NCBI GenBank assembly: GCA_902779075.1
Contig: CACZAK010000026.1
Coordinates: 1-38,431 of the forward strand
Direction of reading: 5' to 3'
DNA: 38,431 bases
Origin: an uncultured bacterium
GTDB lineage: Bacteria; Verrucomicrobiota; Kiritimatiellia; RFP12; UBA1067
Part shown: piece after piece, positions 31,317 to 37,451 of the stretch
How positions within the stretch are numbered: position 1 is the stretch's first letter
Layout: each line of letters begins with the position of its first letter
Program-made: the position numbers and the translations under genes
Notes under the pieces: generated by a model
Seen by the model: the letters and a program-made list of their open reading frames with translations, nothing else
Told to the model about the DNA's origin: nothing
Databases searched by the model: none

Positions 31317-32486
31317 GTGTTCGCCGCCGGCATCCCGTTGGTCTCCGCCGCACTCTCCGTGGCCTTCCCCGCAGAGGGCCAGAAAATTCCCGCCGCAGAA
31401 CGTACTTACGTAATCGGCGCAGTGTCGGAGAGCTGCACCAACACGCCCCTCACCGTGAACGGCGCCACGACGGATGTGTGGCGCACGGGGGCGTTCCTAG
31501 CGATGGTGCCTGTCACTCCCGGTACGAATACCCTGCACCTTACCTGCGGTAAGCAGCGTCTCGCGCGCCGTTTCGTGGTGGCGGAGCCGCCAAAACCGGG
31601 CAGTTGGAAGCCTTTCAAGCCCGTCACGTCTGACGACGACCCGCGCCTTGGCAAGCCCGTCGCGTGGCGCACGCGCGGTACGCTGTTCATGAACCGGGTG
31701 CGTCCGGTTCCCGACGACGGCGACGCGCTTTACTACCTGCCGCCGCAGTTCACCCTACGCGGTACGGAGGTGAAGGGCACTGACTGGATAGCCGTGTGGA
31801 TCGACGGCAAGATCGGTTTCCTGCCGCCAGCGTCGCTCGTGAAGACGCCGCTCGTCCCGGTGCCGTCGGCCGACCAACCCGCGCCAGACCCGACCGTTGG
31901 GTTCCCATCTGCTCCGCCGCGCGGCGTACCGCTGTCCGCCGTACGCATACTCGTGGATCCCGGACACGGCGGGTCCGACACCGGCGCACGCACGCCGCAC
32001 GGATGGTGTGAGAAGGACGTGAACCTCAGCCAGGCGCGAGCGATCCGCGACGCGCTCAAGAAAGCCGGTTTCCAGGTGATGATGACGCGTGACGACGATT
32101 CCTTTCCCGCGCTCTATTCGCGTCCGAAACTCGCATACGACGAACACGTGGACGCCTTCATAAGCGTACACCACAATGCGAGTCCGGCACACCGTGACCC
32201 GCGCGAGGTGCGCCACACCACCACATACGCCTCGAACGCGCGCGGGCTTGCGCTTGCGTCGGCCGTGCAGAAACGCATCGCCGCCGTACTGCCGGACATC
32301 AAGGATGCCGGGCCGCAGACGAAGTCATTCGCGGTGTGCCGCAACCCGGCCGTGCCGAGCTGTCTCATTGAAGTCGACTTCATCAACCTCCCCGAAGGCG
32401 AAGAGGCGAGCTGGGATCCGGAGCGCCAGAAGAAAGTCGCCGCAGCTGTAGCGCAGGGCGTACTCGACTGGATGTCCGCGAAATAG
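31317..32486 (+). CDS. N-acetylmuramoyl-L-alanine amidase (Amidase_3)
   Basis: A 389-aa protein starting at GTG 31317, 3 bp after the permease stop. The N-terminus (FAAGIPLVSAALSVAFPAEG) looks like a short signal peptide; residues ~25-200 form beta-rich regions that could bind murein. The catalytic domain begins ILVDPGHGGSDTGA (His near 216) and continues with WCEKDVNLS (Glu near 232), VHHNAS (His near 284) and LIEVDF (catalytic Glu near 351), so all zinc ligands and the general base are present. It cuts the amide bond between MurNAc and the stem peptide; the released peptides could feed the upstream permeases. Confidence 0.88.
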   Translation: MFAAGIPLVSAALSVAFPAEGQKIPAAERTYVIGAVSESCTNTPLTVNGATTDVWRTGAFLAMVPVTPGTNTLHLTCGKQRLARRFVVAEPPKPGSWKPFKPVTSDDDPRLGKPVAWRTRGTLFMNRVRPVPDDGDALYYLPPQFTLRGTEVKGTDWIAVWIDGKIGFLPPASLVKTPLVPVPSADQPAPDPTVGFPSAPPRGVPLSAVRILVDPGHGGSDTGARTPHGWCEKDVNLSQARAIRDALKKAGFQVMMTRDDDSFPALYSRPKLAYDEHVDAFISVHHNASPAHRDPREVRHTTTYASNARGLALASAVQKRIAAVLPDIKDAGPQTKSFAVCRNPAVPSCLIEVDFINLPEGEEASWDPERQKKVAAAVAQGVLDWMSAK

Positions 32487-32514
32487 CGCCGCCGATTTTT
32501 TTTCATTTTCCCCC

Positions 32515-32543
32515 TTGCGCGGACGGCGAAGGTCTGATATACT
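32515..32543 (+). promoter_or_regulatory. tRNA promoter TTGCGC-17-TATACT
   Basis: TTGCGC 32515-32520, 17-bp spacer, TATACT 32538-32543, predicted start near 32550, 19 nt before tRNA-Gly. Confidence 0.7.
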
Positions 32544-32568
32544 ATACGCCGTTTTCACGACACCAAGT

Positions 32569-32644
32569 GCGAGCTTAACTCAGTTGGTAGAGTGCCACCT
32601 TGCCAAGGTGGTTGTCGAGGGTTCGAGTCCCTTAGCTCGCTCCA
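32569..32644 (+). tRNA. tRNA-Gly (GCC), CCA encoded
   Basis: Complete cloverleaf: acceptor GCGAGCT/AGCTCGC, D stem ACTC/GAGT, anticodon stem CCACC/GGTGG with loop TTGCCAA (GCC), T arm GAGGG-TTCGAGT-CCCTT, discriminator T and encoded CCA (32642-32644). Confidence 0.95.
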
Positions 32645-32713
32645 TTGCTCAGTCGGTAGAGCAAGTGACTCTTAATCACTGGGTCGTGGGTTCGAATCCC
32701 TCTGCTCCTACCA
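32645..32713 (+). pseudogene. tRNA-Lys (CTT) lacking its 5' acceptor strand
   Basis: D stem GCTC/GAGC, anticodon stem AGTGA/TCACT with loop CTCTTAA (CTT), T loop TTCGAAT, 3' acceptor TGCTCCT, A, CCA. The 5' strand should be AGGAGCA, but the seven bases in its place (CGCTCCA, 32638-32644) are the 3' end of tRNA-Gly and cannot pair. The T stem also has a T-T mismatch. So this is a truncated tRNA fused to the tRNA before it, a pseudogene or an assembly deletion. Confidence 0.7.
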
Positions 32714-32732
32714 TTCACAATAAACTGGTCGT

Positions 32733-32808
<76 letters not shown>

Positions 32809-32818
32809 TTCCATGTCT

Positions 32819-32846
32819 AACTCGAAGAGAACTCCGAGTTTTTGTT
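32819..32846 (+). terminator. Rho-independent terminator of the tRNA unit
   Basis: AACTCG (32819-32824) pairs with CGAGTT (32835-32840) and runs into a T-rich tail (TTTTTGTTTTTT). Confidence 0.75.
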
Positions 32847-32924
32847 TTTTATGGATTAGCGTATAAAGCCCAATTGTCGGGCTGATTTTGACCTTGCCGA
32901 GTTCTCTGTCGTGTGTGGCAACGA

Positions 32925-33035
32925 CCGCGCCTTCTAGGCGCGGCTCGACGGATGGAACGCCCAGCACCTCGCCGTCTGACCGCTCGCGCCAGCACCTCGC
33001 GCGCAAAGCCCGCCACGTCACCCCGTGGCGGGCTT
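32925..33035. other. Two perfect hairpins in a gene-free stretch
   Basis: CCGCGCC (32925-32931)/GGCGCGG (32937-32943) with a 5-bp loop, and AAGCCCGCCACG (33006-33017)/CGTGGCGGGCTT (33024-33035), a 12-bp stem with a 6-bp loop. Neither has a long T-run; the second could stop transcription from either side. I see no gene on either strand between 32847 and 33130. Confidence 0.6.
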
Positions 33036-33130
33036 CCCCGTTTGGGCGGCCAACCATCTGCCCTCACGCCGGAACGCGCCACGGGCCGCCGTCTTGGCGT
33101 TCGGCTGTGTTCCTGTTGAACGGAAAGTTG

Positions 33131-33244
33131 CTACCTTTCAACCGGCTCGTAGTCGATCTTCCTGACCATCCGTGCCGGAAGGAACGGCCCGTAGGCCGCG
33201 ATCTGCGCCAGTACCGACGCCGTCGTACCTGCTTTTCTCGCCAT
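33131..33244 (-). CDS. Possible 37-aa small protein
   Basis: On the minus strand an ideal Shine-Dalgarno (AAGGAGG) stands 6 bases before an ATG (33242-33244) that opens MARKAGTTASVLAQIAAYGP and ends at 33131. The start in the longer 76-residue frame is less likely. Composition (Ala-rich helix, basic end) gives no function. It is divergent from the isomerase-like gene at 33519. Confidence 0.4.
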   Translation of the reverse strand: MARKAGTTASVLAQIAAYGPFLPARMVRKIDYEPVER

Positions 33245-33380
33245 TTCTGCCTCCTTGGCTAATATGTCCATGAGATGTAGGCCTACGGCATAGAATGAGT
33301 TTCGGGATAATGCAAGGGCAAATCGAAAGAAAATTGAGGCCGCCCTATTGGACAACCTCACACTTTCTGCTCACACCCAC

Positions 33381-33410
33381 TTGCATCTGCGGCGGGATTT
33401 ATGCTACACT
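33381..33410 (+). promoter_or_regulatory. Promoter TTGCAT-18-TACACT
   Basis: TTGCAT 33381-33386, 18-bp spacer, TACACT 33405-33410; start near 33417, about 100 nt before ATG 33519. Confidence 0.55.
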
Positions 33411-33518
33411 TATCACCGTTGACACCTTGATCGTGTTGTTGCAGTTATGTGGTCTTTTCAGGTCGAGTGGCTTGACCCGCAAATGCCACGAAAGAGGATT
33501 GTGTGGATTACTTCGGCA

Positions 33519-35129
33519 ATGGAAAAACATATTGAAGCAAATGCGTGCGCCAGCTACAGCCGGCGCGACTTCATGGCAAAGCTCGGAATTATCGCCGGAA
33601 TGGGCGCGATTTCACCGGACCTTTTGGCAACGCTGCCGCCGCCGGTCTCGCCTGACCTTATTCCTGACAAGAAGGGTGCTGTTAAGGTGCGCCTCATCTT
33701 CGCGTATCACACGCCGAACGACATCCAGTCGCAGCCCGACTGGCCGAACGTCGGGTACGACTTCCGTCCGGTGATGAAGAACATGACCGACACCCTCAAC
33801 TGGCAGATACCCGGCGTTGAGTTCATCCCTACGCCGAGCAACGGGCGCGACCACACGAAGGGGATTGTCCTCGCGGACGAGAAGGCCGGCGAGATCAAGG
33901 GCTACATGGTGGTTCAGCTCAACTGCTGGAACAACTGCATCAGCGGCGTGTGGGAGAATACGCGCAAGGCCACGTTCTACACCACGCTCCCCTACGCGGG
34001 GGACGGCGGCTGGCTTCGCCACAACTCTTTCATCATGACGCACCTGAAGCCGCACTACGCCTCGTTCGCCGCATTCGACTTCTCGCAGGTAGTGAAGGTG
34101 GCGAAGGCGTTCGAAGTACTGAAGGACGGCACGGCCGAGGACTTCCAGAAGAAAGCGTTCGAGTACCGCAACGCGCTCATCCCCGCCGATACGCCGCCGA
34201 AGGGAATCAAGGTCATCGACGACAAGGTAAAGTGCGTCACGCCCGACGAGGCGCTCGCGAAGCTCAAGGGACTCAAGATCCTCTCGGTCGAGAACGTCCA
34301 GCGCCCCGAATACGTGGCGGAGATCGAACGCGCGCTTGGAATCGTCATCGAGCGCGTCCCGTTCGAGGAGGTCAACAACAACGCCCGCGCGGCGGACGAG
34401 GCGGAGGCGAAGGCCGTCGCGAAGTCGTGGATCAGCAAGGCAAGCCGCATCGAGTATGTCACGGACGAGACGATCCTCGGCTGCGCACGGATTTACCTCG
34501 GCATGAAGAAGACGCTCGCCGACCATGGTGCGAAGGCGATCACCGTCAACTGCCTCGGCGGATGCTACACCGGCAAGCTTGACGCCTATCCGTGCCTCGG
34601 GTTCATGCAGCTGCAGGACGAGGGCCTCATGGGCGTATGCGAGAACGACATCAACAGCACCACCACGATGCTTGCGTTCTCCGCGCTCACCGGCGGGCGC
34701 GTGGGGTATGTCTCCGACCCCGTCCTTGACATGGCGAACCGCGTCATCAGTTACGCGCACTGCGTCTCGACGCGCCGCTTCTTCGGCAAGGACGGCCCGG
34801 AATCCGACTTCGAGATCCTCACGCACTCTGAGGACCGTAAGGGCGCGTCCGTACGCTCCTTCGCGCCGATCGGCGAGCCCGTCACGACGGTCAAGTTCAA
34901 CTTCAAGCTGAAGCAGATCGTGCTGCACACCGGCGTTGTCATTGCCAACGACCGCGACGACCGCGCCTGCCGCACGAAGATCGTGGCGCGCGTGACCGGC
35001 GACTACTCGAAGATGGAGCTCCCCTGGATCAAGTTCGGCTGGCACCGCGTCACGTTCATGGGCGACTTCCGCTCCGACGTCGAGGCGTTCGCGAAGCGGA
35101 TCGGCTACGAAGTCGTGTACGAAAGCTGA
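33519..35129 (+). CDS. Tat-exported L-fucose isomerase-like protein
   Basis: A 536-aa protein with a twin-arginine signal (SRRDFMAKLGIIAGMGAIS, about residues 14-32). The C-terminal half resembles the L-fucose/L-arabinose isomerase fold: NCLGGCYTGKLDAYPCLGFMQLQDEG, MGVCENDINSTTTMLAFSALTGG and VISYAHCVSTRRFFG, where Glu, Asp and His match metal-site positions of FucI-like enzymes. Export of such a protein is odd because the known isomerases act in the cytoplasm. ATG 33519 precedes the Tat motif; earlier in-frame ATGs (33447, 33483) lack a Shine-Dalgarno, as does this one. It is monocistronic, ending beside a transposase remnant. Confidence 0.7.
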   Translation: MEKHIEANACASYSRRDFMAKLGIIAGMGAISPDLLATLPPPVSPDLIPDKKGAVKVRLIFAYHTPNDIQSQPDWPNVGYDFRPVMKNMTDTLNWQIPGVEFIPTPSNGRDHTKGIVLADEKAGEIKGYMVVQLNCWNNCISGVWENTRKATFYTTLPYAGDGGWLRHNSFIMTHLKPHYASFAAFDFSQVVKVAKAFEVLKDGTAEDFQKKAFEYRNALIPADTPPKGIKVIDDKVKCVTPDEALAKLKGLKILSVENVQRPEYVAEIERALGIVIERVPFEEVNNNARAADEAEAKAVAKSWISKASRIEYVTDETILGCARIYLGMKKTLADHGAKAITVNCLGGCYTGKLDAYPCLGFMQLQDEGLMGVCENDINSTTTMLAFSALTGGRVGYVSDPVLDMANRVISYAHCVSTRRFFGKDGPESDFEILTHSEDRKGASVRSFAPIGEPVTTVKFNFKLKQIVLHTGVVIANDRDDRACRTKIVARVTGDYSKMELPWIKFGWHRVTFMGDFRSDVEAFAKRIGYEVVYES

Positions 35130-35785
35130 CGTGAGCCGTGAGGTCGATCACGATACGTGGTTTGCCGCTCGCTTGGCGGGTTGTCCGCGCTTGACTCGTA
35201 TGTGCACGCCGCGCCCGACTTGTACTTTAGCCATCTGAGGACGAGGTGCGTCAGCAGCGCCCTGAAATGGTTGTACGCCCTGTCTGCGATTCCGATGTCG
35301 TCCTCCTTCAGTGAGTTGAACAGCTCGTCCTCCATCTTGCTGTCGTGGACCTTCGCCCTGCCGAACACGCAGAAGTGCGGCAGCCTGTTGGCGACGTTGG
35401 CAAACATGTGGATCTTCACGGTGGCCTTCCTCTGCCGGTGCTTCGCCCAGTAGATGCACCAGTACGCGAGCCGTATCGTCGACGAGTCTATAGCGTAGAT
35501 CCCCCGCAGGTTGAACCTCGTCAGCCTTCCGTGGTGGCGTCCCCTGACGAAGCCACCGTCCTGCCTGCGGAAGGTGTCGTCCACGATCTCGTTGAGGCTG
35601 AACAGGTGCAGGAACTGCGACAGCATCAGCAGGTAGACCTGCGAACTATACGAGAACTTCCTAGCCTTTACCTTCTCCCCTGCGGCGATCTGCTCGATCT
35701 TCCACCCCGAAATATGCTCTTGCACTATCTGGGCGAAAAATGACATCATTCTCCGCCGCGTTGCCTTGGGCTTCTTGCTGCTCAT
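35105..35785 (-). pseudogene. Truncated IS4-type transposase
   Basis: Minus-strand frame with AAAGGA before ATG 35785. N-terminal MMSFFAQIVQEHISGWKIEQI is typical of DUF4372-type IS4 transposases; IYAIDSSTIRLA holds the first catalytic Asp and IADRAYNHF the second. After this the expected C-terminal domain with the Y-x2-R-x3-E-x6-K motif is missing and the frame runs into unrelated sequence, overlapping the 3' end of the isomerase-like gene by 25 bp. No terminal inverted repeats were found, so it is a dead remnant. Confidence 0.75.
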
Positions 35786-35848
35786 CGTGTATCCTTTCCG
35801 TGCGAAGCGTAGGCGCGGGCTAACTGCGACTTTTAGGTTTATTCCCCA

Positions 35849-35888
35849 TGCTTTGGCTCTGAACTGCTTTCCTGCTTGTTATGACCTT
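35849..35888 (-). promoter_or_regulatory. 40-nt leader shared (inverted) with 25957-25996
   Basis: Its reverse complement matches the leader of the HTH gene in 35 of 40 positions. It is 64 bp upstream of the transposase remnant on the same strand, separated from it by a stretch including CAGTTAGCCCGCGCC, which itself resembles CAGTTAGCGCC before the leader at 25942. Confidence 0.7.
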
Positions 35889-35907
35889 TAGAGCCCCAAC
35901 TGGCTCC

Positions 35908-35929
35908 TATATATATAGTCGCGCGCGCG
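35908..35929. repeat. (TA)5 followed by (CG)5
   Basis: TATATATATA (35908-35917), GT, then CGCGCGCGCG (35920-35929): an easily melted tract beside a tract prone to left-handed DNA. It lies in the 676-bp gene-free region before rpmI. Confidence 0.7.
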
Positions 35930-36027
35930 AGGGAGATTACGTTCCCCCTTCCTCTCCCAAGCGCATTGATATGTCCGTTTGCCCCCATGCACCTTGGGTT
36001 ATAACGCATCTAGGTCCTTACTATGAG

Positions 36028-36199
36028 TGTGTCATTTTGACACAGTTGGCACATTTAAAAGCTGCGCACCGTCGAAGGTTTTGGTGCGCACCATTTGATG
36101 CTTTGCTGCGCACCATTTCATGCTCTGCTGCGCACCAAAGCAAATTCCGCTGCAAACCGGCCTTTCCCCACGAGGTGAGTGTGTCAAAATGACACACTC
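36028..36199. repeat. Five 22-bp iterons flanked by two TGTGTCA/TGACACA palindromes
   Basis: TGCGCACC begins at 36063, 36085, 36107 and 36129, and a variant TGCAAACC at 36151: an exact 22-bp period. On the left stands the palindrome TGTGTCA-TTT-TGACACA (36028-36044), on the right GAGTGTGTCA-AAA-TGACACACTC (36177-36199). This is the layout of a replication-origin or operator array. The half-site TGACAC is the one used in the palindromes at 25857-25941. No initiator gene is adjacent. Confidence 0.8.
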
Positions 36200-36356
36200 G
36201 ATGAAAGTCCAAATGCACGAGGCCATGGTGAAGGGTAGCGGCGGTGTGGCTGTGATGGTGGAGTAAGGGAAGACTCGCCCCATCTTCGGCTCGCCCAGAG
36301 GACTCGCCCCACCTTGCGGGAAAATGCGTTGTTTTCAGTTGTTGGTGGATTTCGGT

Positions 36357-36385
36357 TTGACTTACGGGGCTAATTCCGATATACT
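36357..36385 (+). promoter_or_regulatory. rpmI-rplT promoter TTGACT-17-TATACT
   Basis: TTGACT 36357-36362, 17-bp spacer, TATACT 36380-36385; start near 36392. Bases 36200-36356 hold only a short repeat of ACTCGCCCCA (36273 and 36302 areas). Confidence 0.75.
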
Positions 36386-36391
36386 ATCCGC

Positions 36392-36461
36392 CAATTTTCC
36401 GTCTGGACCAGGCCGTAACCGACTGCCTGGCCGGTAAGGAAAGCACAAAAAGGACACAAAA
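36392..36461 (+). promoter_or_regulatory. rpmI leader with hairpin
   Basis: CCAGGC and GCCTGG (within 36408-36433) form a stem with an 11-nt loop in the 70-nt leader. Ribosomal protein L20 represses its own operon by binding leader RNA in several bacteria, so this may be the control site; no match to a described L20 leader is claimed. Confidence 0.4.
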
Positions 36462-36659
36462 ATGCCTAAGATGAAAACAAAGAAGTGCGCCACGAAGCGC
36501 ATGAAAATGTCGGCTACGGGAAAGGTGATGCGTTCCCAGGGTGGCAAGGCCCACCTGAATGGCTACAAGAGCCGTGGGCGCAAGCGCAATCTCCGTGGCA
36601 TAACCGTCACTGACGTATCCGTCGAGAAGACGATGCACCGCATGCAGCCGTATGCCTAA
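36462..36659 (+). CDS. rpmI: Ribosomal protein bL35
   Basis: A 65-aa protein beginning MPKMKTKKCATKRMKMSATGKVMR and containing KAHLNGYKSRGRKRNLRG, a full-length bL35 of the large ribosomal subunit. AAAGGACAC precedes the ATG. It is followed by rplT after 13 bp. The usual upstream partner infC is absent; instead an array of repeats and a transposase remnant lie there. Confidence 0.95.
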   Translation: MPKMKTKKCATKRMKMSATGKVMRSQGGKAHLNGYKSRGRKRNLRGITVTDVSVEKTMHRMQPYA

Positions 36660-36672
36660 GGAGGAATGAGAA

Positions 36673-37023
36673 ATGTCAAGAGCAACAAACGCCCCTGCTT
36701 CCCGCGAACGCCGCCGCAAGCGCCTTGAACTGGCGAAAGGATTCCGCGGCCACCGCTCCAAGACCTTCCGCACCGCGACCGAGGCCGTCGACCGCGCCCG
36801 GCGTCTGGCGACGATCCACCGCAAGCTGAAGAAGCGCGACTTCCGTCAGCTCTGGATCGCCCGCATCAACGCCGCCACGCGCGCCGAGGGCATGAGCTAC
36901 AGCGCGTTCATCGCGGGGCTCACCAAGGCCAACGTCACGATCAACCGCAAGATGCTTAGCGAGATCGCGATCCGCGATCCCGAGGGATTCAAGCAGATCG
37001 TCGAGATCGCGAAGAAGGCGTAA
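36673..37023 (+). CDS. rplT: Ribosomal protein bL20
   Basis: A 116-aa protein with the standard L20 blocks [44 protein letters not shown] and [14 protein letters not shown]. It binds 23S rRNA early in assembly of the large subunit and often represses its own operon. AAGGAGG lies just before ATG 36673. A strong terminator follows. Confidence 0.97.
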   Translation: MSRATNAPASRERRRKRLELAKGFRGHRSKTFRTATEAVDRARRLATIHRKLKKRDFRQLWIARINAATRAEGMSYSAFIAGLTKANVTINRKMLSEIAIRDPEGFKQIVEIAKKA

Positions 37024-37050
37024 GCCCGCTTTGCGGAATCGACCAGCAAC

Positions 37051-37083
37051 CAGCAGCCAGTCCTCACTGGCTGCTGTTTGTTT
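37051..37083 (+). terminator. Terminator after rplT
   Basis: CAGCAGCCAGT (37051-37061) pairs perfectly with ACTGGCTGCTG (37066-37076) around a CCTC loop, followed by TTTGTTTTTTT. Confidence 0.92.
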
Positions 37084-37092
37084 TTTTCCCAA

Positions 37093-37121
37093 TTGAATTC
37101 CGCCCCCGTTTTTGGTATACT
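37093..37121 (+). promoter_or_regulatory. oadG promoter TTGAAT-17-TATACT
   Basis: TTGAAT 37093-37098, 17-bp spacer, TATACT preceded by TGG (extended -10) 37116-37121; start near 37128. Confidence 0.7.
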
Positions 37122-37155
37122 TAATCCTCGTTTTCACCCAAGAGGAAAAATTAAT

Positions 37156-37377
37156 ATGGCAGTGATAGGACAGGGCCTCGTGCTTATGATTGCAGGCATG
37201 GGCATCGTTTATCTGTTTTTGACAGTGTTGATTTTCGTGGCGAAGTATGCCTCCGCCTTCGTTGCGCGGTTCGACGGCATACTTCCGCAGGATGCGCCGA
37301 AGAAGGCGCCTGCGAAGAAGGCCGCAGGCGACGACGACGCCAACGTGGCGCTCGCGATTGCGGTGGCGCTGGGGTGA
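37156..37377 (+). CDS. Sodium-pump decarboxylase gamma subunit (OadG-like)
   Basis: A 73-aa protein with one N-terminal membrane helix (GLVLMIAGMGIVYLFLTVLIFVA) and an Ala/Lys/Pro-rich tail, the layout of OadG, which anchors and assembles the Na+-pumping oxaloacetate or methylmalonyl-CoA decarboxylase. AGAGGAAAAA precedes ATG 37156. The alpha-like subunit gene follows 74 bp later, confirming the assignment. Confidence 0.8.
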   Translation: MAVIGQGLVLMIAGMGIVYLFLTVLIFVAKYASAFVARFDGILPQDAPKKAPAKKAAGDDDANVALAIAVALG

Positions 37378-37384
37378 CAACTAC

Positions 37385-37406
37385 CGGGGGAGTCCAGACT
37401 CCCCCG
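37385..37406 (+). promoter_or_regulatory. Perfect intercistronic hairpin between oadG and the alpha subunit
   Basis: CGGGGGAGT and ACTCCCCCG form a 9-bp stem with a CCAG loop. No T-run follows, so it more likely shields or processes the transcript than ends it. Confidence 0.65.
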
Positions 37407-37451
37407 AACCCCTACAATAAGGATTTCCATTTTATTCATCAAGGAGCTACT

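Noticed and set aside
33612..35045. 477-aa minus-strand frame opposite the isomerase-like gene
   Set aside because: Composition (long Arg/Leu/Val/Asp runs) is that of an antisense shadow of GC-rich coding DNA; no start signal; the plus strand has recognisable domains.
36063..36158. CRISPR array
   Set aside because: Period is 22 bp and only 8 bases are strictly repeated; no cas genes.
36190..36267. 25-codon frame starting inside the right palindrome
   Set aside because: No Shine-Dalgarno and low-complexity product.
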